In this document: one piece after another, positions 10,494 through 23,356 of the stretch | Numbering within the stretch: the first letter of the stretch is position 1 | Layout of the letters: the number at the start of each line of letters is the position of its first letter | Source: Mactra quadrangularis | Taxonomy: Eukaryota > Mollusca > Bivalvia > Venerida > Mactridae | Assembly (NCBI GenBank): GCA_025267735.1 | Contig: CM046308.1 | Span: 32,663,267-32,727,266 of the forward strand | Direction: 5' to 3' | DNA length: 64,000 bases | Program-made: the position numbers and the translations under genes | Notes under the pieces: generated by a model | Told to the model about the DNA's origin: nothing | Databases searched by the model: none | The model's input: the letters and a program-made list of their open reading frames with translations, nothing else

Positions 10494-12716
10494 AAAGTAC
10501 CATTCGGAACACCTCGACCTTTTATGAATGAATAATCTCGGAAGGATTCGTGGAGGGTCTTCACTGGATTTTTGTGATTTTACTACCTACGCGAGGCGAA
10601 GCACGTAACGGTTACACAAAATAGTTCTTGCAGTATACACACAGATCTTTGTCTAAACATATTTCTTTGTTTTAAATTGAACTAAAAATTGTTCATAGAT
10701 AGGCCAACATTTTTATATTTTTTGATTTACGGGAGCGCCGACCCTAATTTCTGGTGAAATGAAATAAAAATAAAAGAAACAAAATTTTCTTTTATTTTTC
10801 TTCTCGCCGCCGAGTTGATGAATTCCCTCCCTTGCAAAAAAAAAATTACCCGCGATCTGTCAGAGAAATCGGGCGCGTTACCTAACGATTTCGCTACGTA
10901 TCGCTATGAAAAAATAGCGATAATCAATACCTATTGGACAACTCAATAAGTATTGAATATCAAAATCGCCCGTGCGTCAATTTGACCCGCGTATATTTTG
11001 CCTTCAAGAGTCATAGTTGAATCAAGATCTCGGATCGACAACAAGTGGAGCGTATGTTACGTCCGCCTATTTGATGTAATCGACCAATCAGGGATGCGCG
11101 CTACGCGGGGGTTCCAGTTAGTAAACACGCTTCAAAAGCCGATAACAAGTAACTCCTTTGTTTATCAATCACCCCTGTGTTTTTTGTCGCCCAATAAGAC
11201 CAATGGACGTCCGCTCAAAAAATCAATAGTGCTACGATAAGATTGTTTACGTAATCAAACTGTTGCAATTAACAAACATGCGACAAACTGCGATATTGCA
11301 TTGATTAAAGTAGACAAGCTTTTGGATTCTAGCCGTTAAATTGATAATTGTATTTAATTATGAGCATGTTGTGACGAAGTTTAAATAGACGTAATAGCCA
11401 GTTAGCAAATTTTTTAAAAAGACTATTGAAATTGACAACAATGATAAACTCTGATTAAATGATAATAATAATCGTTAAATTCCACGTCAAAACAATCATT
11501 TATACAAATCATTTTACTACGAATTAAGTTTTTTATTTTGTACTGTCATACATTTTCGCGACCGACGCTATCGCCAATAAAGTGAAAAATTGTTCAAATT
11601 ACGTTGTGATTAAATTATATTTTATCATTTTGATTTTTAGATTTTCTTAATTTAGCAATAAGTAAGGGGAAATTCCCTCATTTTATCGTTTTCAAGAATA
11701 AACATCGGTTGAATATGTGAAAATTTTAAAATATTCGTCACATAATCTATCTGTGTTTTAGACTCTAAAAACAATAAATAGCATCTATTGCTACATGAAA
11801 ACCATGTTTTAACAAAAGTTATGATTTTATACATGTCTGTTTGTCAAATGTGACAGAAACTATAATGTAACTGTTGATTTATAAAATTTCATGCAGAAAA
11901 TATGGGACTCCAACTTTTGTCTGTGGGACTACTTTTCTTAGTATTAAAGAGAGTCTTGGACTCCTTGTAAAATCCTAGTGAAAACCCTGAAATCTAGGTA
12001 ATTGAAGTTACTGCTTAAAGCTACAACAACGACATTAAAATCAATGGGCAAAAACGCATGAAGTATAGTTTGACCCCTGAAAATTTGATTTTGACCCCTG
12101 AAAATTTGATTTTGACCTCTGAAAATTTTGACTGAAGGGTCCTTGACCCTTGAGTCAGATACTAGGTCACCTGGTCAAATCTTGAAAACCCTTGAGAACA
12201 TTAAAGAGATCACTTCATATACTTTTTATAGCTTTTTATATTTGAACTGAAAAAAAAAACCAATAACAAAATATCTTCCTTTATATTTATTCTTTGATAT
12301 ATGATATAAAATGCATATTATAACAATAATGATTATACTTACTGAACTTATGTCAATAATATTTGTGATCATAGCAATAAATGTTATCAAAAATAAGTTT
12401 TCGGAAAAATAAAAAAATGCTGACCTTTTTTCAATTTTATTTTGTCGACTCGACCAAAAAGTGGATTTTATTTTTATTTCTATTTAGCTCCCCCGACTCA
12501 ATTTTTTTGAAAAAATTCCCGTAAAACAAACAATAAAAAATGTTGGCCATATAATTGATCTTTGTAATTTCAAATTTACGGACTAAAAGCGAAAGTTCAG
12601 TCATCGCCTTAACGAACGTGTATTTGTTTACTTCAACACCGGTTTTTCCAAAATGGCGTCTAAATATGTCCGAGGTTATTCGTAGCGAATGGCCGAGGAG
12701 TTCCGAATGATAAAGT
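10494..12716. mobile_element. About 2.2-kb element with long imperfect terminal inverted repeats
   Basis: The left end GTACCATTCGGAACACCTCG (from about 10498) is the inverted counterpart of CGAGGAGTTCCGAATGATAA (about 12690-12709). The similarity continues inward: GGCCAACATTTTTATATTTT plus TTTACGGGAGC on the left (about 10703-10735) matches, in reverse complement, the segment around 12505-12550. AT-rich GAAATAAAAATAAAA blocks occur on both sides. Arms are therefore roughly 250-290 bases, imperfect and gapped. The interior has no transposase-like frame; the largest frame (80 codons, 10998-11240) is unrecognised. A non-autonomous DNA transposon is likely; superfamily and target duplication are undetermined. 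Confidence 0.55.
12069..12135. repeat. 21-bp tandem repeat, about three copies
   Basis: The unit TTGACCCCTGAAAATTTGAT plus T is present three times; the third copy reads CCTCT. It is followed by related CCTTGACCCTTGAG and CTTGAAAACCCTTGAG motifs up to about 12200. It lies inside the 2.2-kb inverted-repeat element. Confidence 0.8.
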
Positions 12717-15700
12717 ACAGGTTGTTGAACTTAAAGGGGAATGACTCTTGTAGGCTTGTGTGCATGTAAATTTACGTAAAGCAATGGTCTCCCTTTAATC
12801 GTAAATTTATTCCTGTAGTATATGTTATACAGTATCGAAACAAAATTTCGTGCTACAGTCTAATTATACAATATGCTACCAAAGTTAAAAGCTACATAAA
12901 TATCTGTTTGCCAAAAGCATTTGGAACATCTCTGAATTCCTCTATGCCAGGGATCGTTGAACGCGTATTTTCATCGGTTCTTCGTTAACAAACATGACTG
13001 ATCGGAAATCACTTATTTGAGGTTTGAATTTCAATATCGACGAATGCCTGCGTGACATACGTTCTCGCATTACGTGCAAGCGAATTGTTTCAATCGGATG
13101 CAACAATTAACGCATTGCAACTACTAATGTGACTAAAGAAGACATCACAGTTTAACATTTCGTCTGGACTGGTACTGTAGAAAATGACGTACGACTGATA
13201 GAAAGCCTAGGGTTCGAATTAAACCACAGGCCATGACTCTTTGTGAACAACTGCTTGCAAAACATGAGGTATTTTCCTAGGTTTTAATATATGCAATTTC
13301 CTGATACATGCAAATAGTGTACAAGTAAAAATTGGTCAGTTAATGCGAGACAACTCCAACATACTCAAATTTTCTCGATTATCTCCCTTATGAAATTAAA
13401 ATTTTCTTATTTATACTGGATTCAACGCCGTGTCAACACAATTATTTTTTGGGGTGATTTCGCGGTGTCCTTCGCACGTATACTAGATTCCAGGACCCTT
13501 ACCTACCTACTCTTCCACAAGGGCGGAAACTTCTTCATATACCTTATTAATGGAGGAAAATTGACATTATTGTCAAATTTTCATGGAAGGATATAAAACA
13601 TACGAAGAAACTCTCAAGTGATAGTATGTTTGATTATCAACGGTCTGACAAGAAGCATTGCTGTCATAAAAATGTATTGTAACTATTGAAAATAATAGGA
13701 TCGGAACTACTTTTATCGATCTAGAAACTAGATATGTAATGTTTTGATGTATAAATGTTTTATAACCTACACCACAGGACAGTCGTGGAAAAAGTCGGAC
13801 CTTTGTGGACAGGTGTCCGCTATATATATAGGTTCGGTTTGGACATGTGTCATAAAATGTAGAAATTGTTTCTTGGGCATAAGTCAGAACTAACTCCAAC
13901 ATATTTATAAACAACTGTTCTAAGTTATCAATTAGCTGATCAATAGCTATTCCACTTGTACCACTTTATAGTACAACTCGCACGGGACCGTTTTTTAATT
14001 GTGTTCGTGGACAAAATATTATTTAAGTATGCATGAGCGTATTCAACGAGTTTACGGACCCTGGTGCCACTGGTCTAGAACTTCATATTTAGTCCACATT
14101 TTATTTCGTTTCTATAAACCTTGTAATAGATATGGGATTTTGACAATTATTTTCATGTATTTATCAATTCAATAAATAACCAGGGGTGTGTTTTATTTCT
14201 GATATCATGATTCTGACTAAGCCTACAACCTTAATCATGATATTGATGATAATAAAACATCTTGATTTGGCTTATTGTTTAAATATGGCTACTAACATTC
14301 TTGTGGCAGAAAAAAAACTTTTTGCGAGTGCCTGGCAGTTCTTTGAGTTCAAGAGCCGATCCGTCGGTCCGTCGAGACAACCAAAAGAAAACGATTTTCA
14401 TGAAAAATAAATCACAAAATGGGTTTTCTGGCTCATTGTCAATACTTTATCTTCATTTTTTTTCAACCTACTTCACATTATTATAAAATAAAGGGGAGAG
14501 CCGTAACTAAGTTATAGAACTTGTGGCTCAACCCGATTGCCGTATACGTATATACATATAGTTATGTGTTATTATTATATTTGTTGTATTTATGTAATTG
14601 TAAATATATACTACGGGCAATAAAATAAGTTTAAACTATTATTTTAAAATTTAGCAATATTCATTTTTAATGCGTATCTATAGTTAATCCTTGTGTTTAA
14701 AGAGTTTTCTACGCTTTATTTCGGGATTTCTTAGTTTTTAGGGGTTTCTTTGGCGTTTTAAGTTCTTTGGGCTTTATCTTACTTTATTATTATTAAGTAA
14801 ACACCTTTCATTGACATTAAAACAAAGATGCGTCAGTTGATTGACGGAACTACTTTTATCGCCTAGAAATAAATTGCGTAGTAAATCAGAGACACATGTA
14901 TTACTCTGCAGGTTAAACTAGTCAGGCGTTTGAATCGTCGATAGTTTTCGACTTGTGGTATAACATAAGCCTTTAGGTGATGTCAAGCGACCGATAAGTG
15001 ATGTCAAGAGGGAACCGTTTCGGATTGTCACCGGGTTACATATGGACAACCATGTACAAGGCATTCTTTACAATCATTAACAATCATTGAACTGGTTTAA
15101 AGTTATCATCATTTGGACAACTCACTCTCCTTGTTATTCCAGTACTTTTGGAAGTCCTCGGCTCTGTTTCTGAAACATAATTGCAGTTGGACACAGTCGG
15201 TCATTTTCCATTTTTATATTATCAACAAATTTTTATCTCTATAACAGTTGATTCTTTCATATAAAGTGTAATAATCAATCATTAATTAACTAAGGAATAT
15301 ACTTTATTAAAGTACCTTTGGTTACAACTTCAAACATGTATGGGAGACAACTCTAAGAGTCTTGTGAAGCGTACCATCTAAAGACGATTGCCCAGCTTAA
15401 TTCTTCTAGTTGTTTTACGACTATCTTGATAAATATAGGATGGTTATTCATCTTATCATAAAAATATAAATGATTTCGTGTCAAATTATATTGACCACAT
15501 ACATTTGGACTCAACAACATTAAAACTTGACTTTCATTGTGGCTTGGAAGTAATGGAGCACCAACGCTTGTCATAGTCCTAGAAAGGTGTATGTGACTGC
15601 GAATAAACTAGTTTAAATCCAACACACAACTTTAGATTGGTAACTACACAGTCCCTCAAATCAGTAAACATATGTACAAAACATAATTACATCAATAGAC

Positions 15701-17357
15701 AAGTCATGATTACACTGTGGGAAATCTTCGTACAATGTTTAAGAAATGATAACTTAATACAACTGCCGTCAATACTTAATATGATATTTACAACGAAACG
15801 TTGAAAGAAAATATAACTGTCGGCTAAAATAAATTTGAATATGATTTTTGTGACTTTATAATGTCATATAAATATCAGAGTATGTACAACATGAATGACT
15901 ACTGTTTTCTTTATTAATCTTTCCTTTCATCGTAAGAATCAGCACAATACTATTTAGTATTGTATGCTGGTGCTTCATGTCCGATTTCAACAATATTTTT
16001 AGTCATATTACTGTGACCATTTGTCATTTTTAATGCCCCTGAAGTGGCTTTGATCACGTAACCCAGGCTCTCAACCTGCACTTAGTACTTGCCTACGTAT
16101 GTGGTCTACAACTGTATTAATCTTTACAGAGTAAGGCGGAAGAAGGGAATGACAAAAAGACAGTATTTCATGACCTTACCCAACGAATCAGAGCAAGGCG
16201 TCTTATTGGTTAAAAACCTCTCACTGCAATAAAAAAAGATGTCCGTGAGAAAGACAGGACTTCAATTAATTAACAGAGGCATTAACAGGCTTCTCACGGT
16301 ACTAAAACTGTCACTATTTGAGGACGTATTTATACAATAAAATAAATTAGTTCTACATTAACTGTAACATACTTCCCTTTATTTCTGGAATGATTCATTT
16401 CTACTCAGTTCGACTTTTATTAGAACTCATTACACGCTTTAACTAAGATTTCTATTGATGAATTCATTAGACAATGGGAAGACCAGCTCTGTTTTTAAAA
16501 CATGATCAAACTGCTTAAGTTTTTATCGTTTAATGTGTAGATCACTTGTTGTTGTTTTTGAAGAAAAAAGAAAACAGCATAAATCTCAATTTTTCAACTA
16601 GCAATATTTGTTTTGTTTGAATCTAATATGCCACTTAAACACGAATGGATTTGAAACATTGCTAGCTCTGTTCGCCAGCTAATTTTTTCAAATGTTTTTG
16701 TTGGTGTTGTTCTTAAGTTACAACAAAAATTATAATATCAACAAAAACTGACAAACGCATATATCTCGTGTACATTAAATAATACACAAACTGTAAACAG
16801 TTTCTAATCAAATCATTTTCTTAACAATGACGTATTAATCAGAAAATGATGAAATCATCTGACGAGATTGCTTGGTTATAAGTGATTACCTGCCAGATCG
16901 TAACAGATTAGACAACAAAATGTCCAACACGTTGATATATTAAAACTTACTTTACGTATATCAAATAAAGAATTAATTATGTAAGAACTAAGATTTAGTT
17001 TACTTCTACTAATGAAATGTATATTCTCTTATAATGGTATGATGATATTGATGATAATGAAACATCCATTATCAGAGTTTGTTTTGATACTGATAGGAAT
17101 AATTATATAAACAATGAACTCACTGTATCATGCCGAGTTCAGTTATTTTGTCTGTGATAAATGCTCGCTATTCACAAATGACATTATTAATCATTAATTT
17201 TGTTTGTGTATAACAAATGATATTTTGCGATGTAAAACTGTTTGATGTGTGTAATTAGATATTTGGTTTACAATACTTTATGAACGCCATCTGTGAGCCT
17301 AGAAGTTGGTTGCTAGATTTAACTTCATAATTAGCCACTTCATTTTGCTAAGTCGCT
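12717..17357. other. Long non-coding stretch, no gene recognised
   Basis: No exon with convincing splice sites or domain was found. Minor features: a perfect hairpin CAATACTATTTAGTATTG at 15945-15962; a segment near 13795-13855 with GTGGACAGGTGTCCGC and TATATATATAGG that resembles degenerate repeat motifs; and GGACCCTGGTGCCACTGG at 14056-14073, matching the terminus of the MITE at 5460-5850. The 113-codon minus frame at 13573-13914 and the frames at 13390-13596 and 14186-14486 show no domain. Confidence 0.45.
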
Positions 17358-17412
17358 GGTAGACAAGTCAAGTCAAGTCAAACTATTTTATTGGCATAAA
17401 CAATAATTATGT
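17358..17412 (-). mobile_element. Retroelement 3' end with (TTGAC)n tail
   Basis: Plus strand shows AAGTC repeats (about 3.5 copies) followed by a block whose reverse complement reads TTATTGTTTATGCCAATAAA. This matches the block next to the (AATAC)n array at 3970-4000 but carries a different pentamer. The body would extend rightward on the plus strand (toward about 17.9 kb) but contains no reverse-transcriptase-like frame. A short 5'-truncated LINE or SINE copy is the likely identity. Confidence 0.45.
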
Positions 17413-18105
17413 TCATCGCCAAGAAAAACTTGGGCAGTATTTTTACAAATAACCTTTATGTATATACAATATTAAATATAAAGAAAACCATGCACAATTA
17501 ATATATATGGCAAAACACTTATTAATTAAAAACAGACAAAATGTACATATATAAATAAACAGGTATTAAACAGGATATAGGAAAGGCAATGTATGTTTGT
17601 AGACATATAACAAGCTAAAATTCATGTATGTATAGATATATGAAACTAACAGATATTTGTTTGTGTATCTTAAAGCTTGTACAATGTAAGGGTAATGTGC
17701 TCATACTCAATCTCGATCTCATGTATGGCGATTCGCCACGAATATAATCAAACTGTCATAAATAAAAAACATGATTATACGATATATAATGATTGTACTG
17801 TATATAACTTCTGCAGATCGGCTTTCTACAGAACAAATCCCCTGCACAACAACAGTTTTTAATATTTCCATTAGACATAATTTAAATTAAATTTAACCTC
17901 AACAGAGCGACAACCTCTGACCAGCAACACACTTTAGTCATTGCCATAGGGTGTTGTTCAAGAGAGATTGTACTGTATTCTATTGGAAGAATTTACAAGA
18001 CTTATGTTGTTTCTAGCATTTAAAATGAACTGGTGTTATATAAAGTTATTGTTTACTTACTGTTTGCTACTTGTACTCTGTAATGGTTCGATGATTTATT
18101 GAAAT

Positions 18106-18172
18106 TACTATCATCATCATAATCATCACCACCATCATCACCATCGGCATCGTGTTCATTATCATCACTTTT
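18106..18172. repeat. Degenerate (ATC)n microsatellite
   Basis: TCATCATCATAATCATCACC and similar interrupted trinucleotides run through this interval. Confidence 0.8.
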
Positions 18173-18712
18173 TTATAATCATTATCAAATTATAAACTTT
18201 GTACATAACTAATTATGGTAACCTCACTATTTTCCGAATATTTGAGCTAAAAGTCGAATCAAATTGGAGATAAACTAGATTTACTTCCCCATACAAAGTT
18301 ATATCTACATTCATGTGTCTTTACAACAATATTATTGTTAGATTACAAATATTCTTAGATTAAAAGTATGTCTACATTTGCAAAAAAAACAACAACAACA
18401 AAACAATGATATGTATATAATGTCATTTATTAATAATAAATCTTATAATTATAATTTCTATTTATATAAGATTATGAATTCAATAAAAATATACATGTAC
18501 ATACGTTCATAATATATAATATAAATAAGGCAATTTTACATCATGTTAAGTTAAACATGTAACATCTTCATATGCAACAAAATAAAACTGAAAAAAGATG
18601 GGATCCCCAGGACAACAGCTTCAGAAAAAGAACAGTATGCCCCCTGCTAAAAACACCAGTATTAGAAAATTTTCCTTTGGAATATTTTGTCTTATACTTT
18701 ATATAAATATTT

Positions 18713-19495
18713 TCTCAAACTAAGAATGTAATATCGATAACTTCAGACAATGATGTCTAGAGACAAAATTTAACTAACAGATTAGGTCAATACTTTTTCT
18801 TTTATGAATTTGTCAAAGAAAAGCTTATCAGTCTTGGAATATGTCTTGTCTGTATATGGTAATGTTTAAATGAGAAAAAACTTGGTACAATCCCTTTCAT
18901 TACTTAATTTTATTAACACTATCTTCCCCGTCTTCTAACAATCCTAAACATTTTAAGATGATTTGATAAAACCGTAAGATTACCATTCAGTTTGAGACAT
19001 TCCCTCCCACCGAAAAAAAGAGATTGCTCATTTATCTGATTACTTTCTTCTACTAGGATTAAAGACAGATTGTGTTTGTCTGATTATTGGTTTGGTATTA
19101 TATAGTTTCACTTAACATTTCTCTTGAAGAAGCATTCTAGAATAATCAACAGGACTAGCCTTCTTATTAACATCATCAATGATTTTTTGTAAAACTTGCA
19201 ATTGATTAGTTAAGCCGTAAAAAATAACATTCATAATTAATAATTTGCCAATAGGAAAAATGGAAGCTCACATCTGGTTAAATCAGTATGGAATGAGGTA
19301 TAGCAAGACAGTCTTTGTTAAAAAATAATGACCTTTTATTAAATTTCATTGAACATAAATGTTTATATTATATGAATCAACATACATTTTGGACGTCAAA
19401 CCCATCAAAATAAAACCATTGCAGGAGAAATATAACTCCTAAAAGCAATATATAAATCAAAATAAAACGTATTTATTTGTAAATAAGCTGTATTG
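18713..19495. repeat. Tandem duplication, copy 1 (783-bp unit)
   Basis: This unit begins TCTCAAACTAAGAATGTAAT and is repeated from 19496 (TCTCAATCTAAGAATATAAT). Long blocks stay aligned, for example GACAATGATGTCTAGAGACA and TTGGTTTGGTATTATATAGT. Differences are scattered substitutions and single-base indels, including ones that break any shared reading frame, so the unit is not conserved as protein. No inverted ends or element signature was seen. Confidence 0.9.
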
Positions 19496-20665
19496 TCTCA
19501 ATCTAAGAATATAATATTATTAACTTCAGACAATGATGTCTAGAGACAAAATTTAATTAACAGATTAGGTCAAGTACTTTTTCTTTCATGAATTTGTCAA
19601 AGAAAAGCTTATCAGTCTCGGATTATGTATTGTCTGTATATGGTAATGATTAAATGAAAAAAACTTGGTACAATCCCTTTCATTACTTAATTTTATTAAC
19701 ACTATCTTCCCCCGTCTTCTTTCAATCCTTAACATTTTAAGATGATTTGATAAAATCGTTAGATTACCATTCAGTTTGAGACATTTCATCCCCTCCTAGC
19801 GAAAGAAAGAGAGTGTTCATTTTTCTGATTACTTTCGTCTAGTAGGATTAAAGACAGACTTTGTTGAGTCTGATTATTGGTTTGGTATTATATAGTTTCA
19901 CTTAACAATCCCCCTGTTCCTATTGAGCAAACATTCGATAATAATCAACATGACTAACCTTCTTATTTACGTCATCAAAGATTTTTTGTAAAATTTGCAA
20001 TTAATAAATTTAGCCGTAAAATAACATTAATTATTAATGTTTGCCAATTGAAAAACTGAAAGCAAATATCTGGTTGAATCAGTATATAATGAGATTAAAC
20101 AGTACAATCTTAGCTGTAGGGAATGGCTTTTTATCAAATCCCATAAAATATGAATATTTATATTATAGGAATTATCCTATTTATACGAACAGTGAACGAT
20201 GTAGGTCTTTTCATCATACATCTTACAATAAAGAAAAAAACTTTCAGGCGGTGGCGATTCGCTCTTAGGAAACACAAAATACATAAACATCCATAAATAA
20301 CCTCAGAAAACGGCTTTCAAGAGGTGGCGGTTAGTCCTAATAAAGTACTATACAACATCATGTGTGTTGAATTTAAATTTAATAGTGGTGTTTTTCTATA
20401 TATTTACGGTGAATTAATTTTTTCTTGTTTAGTTTTTTTTTTAACAATAATCAGTTTGCACAACGCCATTGAAGATGTAATATAGAAATAAGCGTTTAAT
20501 CAAGTTAAAAAGTTTATGTTACACTTTATAATTATGCAACAAATAAAGAATACACATTTGGACGTCAAAAAACACAAAAACATTTAATCATCGCAAGAGA
20601 AATTTAATTCCTAATAAGCAATATGTAAATTGAAATGAAAAGAATTAATTGAACAAGCTTGATTA
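19496..20665. repeat. Tandem duplication, copy 2, expanded by about 0.37 kb
   Basis: Follows copy 1 directly in the same orientation. Alignment holds from 19496 to about 20160 and resumes at about 20535 (CACATTTGGACGTCAAAAAA against CATTTTGGACGTCAAACCCA at 19385). About 370 bases at roughly 20165-20535 are therefore an insertion in this copy or a loss from copy 1. Both copies end in a similar GCAATATRTAAAT-like segment. Short frames at 19586-19789 (-) and 20041-20268 (+) are not shared by copy 1. Confidence 0.85.
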
Positions 20666-21592
20666 TGTGCACGAAAAAACAACTGAGCTTAATAACGTGT
20701 ACTTCAGAATGAAAACTTACTTGACGAAAACAAAAATTATTGTTGTGAAAAGCTTTGACATTCAAAATACGGAAAATTTTACTTTTCCTCGCACCTTCTG
20801 CAACACATATATGGAATTGTCATACGGGTTTATTTCCATAGAATCTCTAAACTTCTCAGCTAAATAAAAAGTCATTATTTATTGCCACATTCAGATCACG
20901 TATAGCATTGTACTATTGCTTAACAATGTCAACTGTTTTCTAGGGAAACAGGAAAAAAGAAGATTACGCCAGGGTCAGAATGTCTGTTGGCATCATTTCT
21001 GTAACTGTAATTTGTAACATTAGCAATGGTAATAAATTGCTTTAGTTAAACAGAATGTCCAACAATTTACTGACATTATCTCAATTTTGTATGGAGGTAG
21101 CACTTAAACCGCAGACGACCAGTGCGGTTTCTTTTTTTTTATCCGATTTTCTTTTTATTCATAGCTGGACAAAACAAAATCAACATGATTCGTGTTGGTT
21201 AGAGTTTAGAGTTCGGTGTGCAGCTTTGTCACTTGCCATATGTAATAAGTCTCGGTATCATTTAAAAATACAAAACGTTAACAATTATACACATTTGAAT
21301 TTTGATGATGAAATGCACAGAAGCCTTATTTGTATAACATAGTCTTTATTGCATGAGCATTCAGACACCCTTTGCTTAAAATCTTTGATCAACATTTGTC
21401 CGAATTTGTCGAGTGCCATCGTTCGATCCTTTATTTTTTTATGTGAGCTTTTTACTAATTTCCAAATGGTAAAGACATACAACAGATCAGTAATTTTATA
21501 TATTTCTTAAGTGGTCGAAATACAATATACACATTAAACAATAAAAAGATGATACAATAAACTACGATGGATAGTATTTTACTGAATGAAAC
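20666..21592. other. Upstream intergenic region of the receptor gene, no gene recognised
   Basis: Contains frames of 72 codons (20649-20867, +) and 95 codons (21055-21342, +) without domain or splice support. The second is biased and overlaps a minus-strand frame. Confidence 0.4.
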
Positions 21593-21622
21593 GAGAGCGA
21601 GAGAGAGAGAGAGCGAGAGAGC
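21593..21622. repeat. GA-rich microsatellite upstream of the receptor start
   Basis: Interrupted GAGA run about 250 bases before the receptor start codon. GAGA tracts occur in some animal promoters, but no function can be shown here. Confidence 0.75.
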
Positions 21623-21847
21623 CGATAACAAAATATTATCACAGAATGGCACTGCATTGTTTGATTTATTGAATTCGTACAATCTCTGTATAAATAACTA
21701 GTCTTTAAGAAGCTCTAACACTTTTACTATTGGTGTTGTGGTGAACAATCGGACTTGGATGAAAACGTAGAACGCTCGACGGAACGTAATGAGACGGTCT
21801 GGGATTTATTCCATACTCGCGTTCCTCGCTTTCAAAGTAGGATAATT

Positions 21848-21919
21848 ATGCACGAGTTCCCAAGAAAAAATGTTACAATGTCGGTTAGAAATATTCTGGA
21901 GGTTAATCTTAGTATTTGA
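21848..21919 (+). promoter_or_regulatory. Upstream ORF overlapping the receptor start codon
   Basis: An ATG at 21848 lies 22 bases before the receptor ATG (21870) in another frame. It opens a 23-codon frame ending in TGA at 21917-21919, inside the signal-peptide coding region. Both ATGs have A at -3. If the transcript begins upstream of 21848, scanning ribosomes could initiate here and bypass the receptor start, lowering its translation. The transcription start is not visible, so the regulatory role is inference. Confidence 0.4.
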
Positions 21920-22511
21920 TTACATTTCAATAATATTGGCTAGAAGTTACACCACCGATTTCACAGTTCGTACTAAAAACGAAATGGGTATTGCAAATAC
22001 AAACCCAAGTGGTATTCTTACTTCCGAAAACTTTATTTCAACTTTAGGAGACAAATTACATGAACAAAAGTCTCAGTTAGAAATTAAGAGAACTACAGAT
22101 GATGCTGAAAATGAAAGGTATTCAAAGCATTTTTTGAAAGCACAAACAGTCAGTTCGAAAATGCTGCATGGCACTACCCTTGACAGCAAAGAAGGATTTT
22201 ACCAAATTTCTGCATGTGATATTAATTCACCCAGTGATAAAATTAGTGATCTGAGTACACCCAGTGGATTAAACATATCAACTGAAATGGACTTGGTTAC
22301 AAATTGTACCAAGCCCATTCGTGTAAATGTTAAAAAGATTCTTTCATCGAAAAAAACTTTATACATTGGAGGCTTGTTTGAATTAAGTGGACCACGCAGT
22401 AAAAATTTAGGTGAATCTGAACTGACAGCAGCAAAATTAGCCGTGAAACATGTGAATGAAGAAAACATTCTACCTGGATACGAGCTCAAACTTCTTTATA
22501 ACGACACAAAG
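21870..22511 (+). CDS. GABA-B receptor-like protein, exon 1 (residues 1-214)
   Basis: First coding exon of a class C GPCR of the metabotropic GABA receptor type. The ATG at 21870 is preceded by an in-frame TAA at 21843-21845, so the start is well bounded. Residues 1-25 look like a signal peptide (hydrophobic RLILVFDYISIILA). Residues 26-160 form a polar Ser/Thr/Lys-rich extension without a recognised domain; it has only two Cys and so is not a sushi domain as in mammalian GABBR1a. The Venus-flytrap (ANF receptor) domain starts near residue 161 (KKTLYIGGLFELSG) and continues through NEENILPGYELKLLYNDTK. The exon ends AAG with donor GTAAGG at 22512, phase 0. The Trp found after SGG in GABBR1 is replaced here (SGPRSKN). 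Possible N-glycosylation at NIS, NCT and NDT. Family call is firm; orthology to subunit 1, 2 or 3 is not. Confidence 0.88.
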
Positions 22512-23356
22512 GTAAGGGCTATGCACAGTTTAAAGAATTGTTGCAATTTTTCAATTATGTAACATGTATGAATATTCGTATCTAGTGTTAATACACACAT
22601 AAAAAGATTTTGTCTAGTCATAGCTTTTCTGTGCAACGCAGTGTCCAAAATTACAACTAATAAATTTTATAATCATATATGTTTATGTATAACGTTTGCC
22701 GCTATTTTCGATAATTATGATGGAATTCCGTTTTAACAAATTTGAGCGTCACTTTCAGCATTAAAATTGGCAAGGAGTAAATGCCAATCATTGAATCAAA
22801 GTGGTTATGGCATTACAAATAAACTGAATATATTTAAGTAAATTGATGCACCCAATTCAGTTACAGAGATAATGTGTATTGTTAGTAATGCGAACATGAC
22901 AACAGCAAAAAGTGTACAAAAAATGAAAGATAATAGAACATAAATTTTAAAATCTTTAAACTTTATTGACCTCCTCATCTAATACTCACTGCATACGTAA
23001 AACTGAAAAACAACCTTTCTCTGCAATCGAATGATCAAGGGTGAATATGATATTAAAACTAAGTTCTGCTGAAAACAAATTAATAACCTTAAGGATAACG
23101 TTCAATTGACATTGTGTTCTTTAATAAATAACTCGTTTTAAAATAAAAAGTATGAGTATGAGTTCATTTCATTTAGGTGCTGCAAAAATGAATTAGTCAA
23201 GTATTATACGTTAAGAAAGATCTTTATACCAATATGAACAGATAAGCACTGAGGTGCACGAGCAATCAACAACTAAAATGTCATTCAAAATATCTACGCA
23301 GCCAAATACCACACATTTCATGGCGGTTTAGTTTATTTCAAATGCTTGTATTGTCT

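Noticed and set aside
13573..13914. 113-codon minus-strand open frame
   Set aside because: No motif, no start or splice context, and the region resembles degenerate repeats.
16021..16240. Possible SINE or tRNA-like segment
   Set aside because: Reverse complement has a GGTTGAGAGCC stretch resembling a B box, but no partner box or shared body was found.
22199..22489. 96-codon minus-strand frame
   Set aside because: Antisense shadow of receptor exon 1, whose plus-strand product is clearly a class C GPCR domain.
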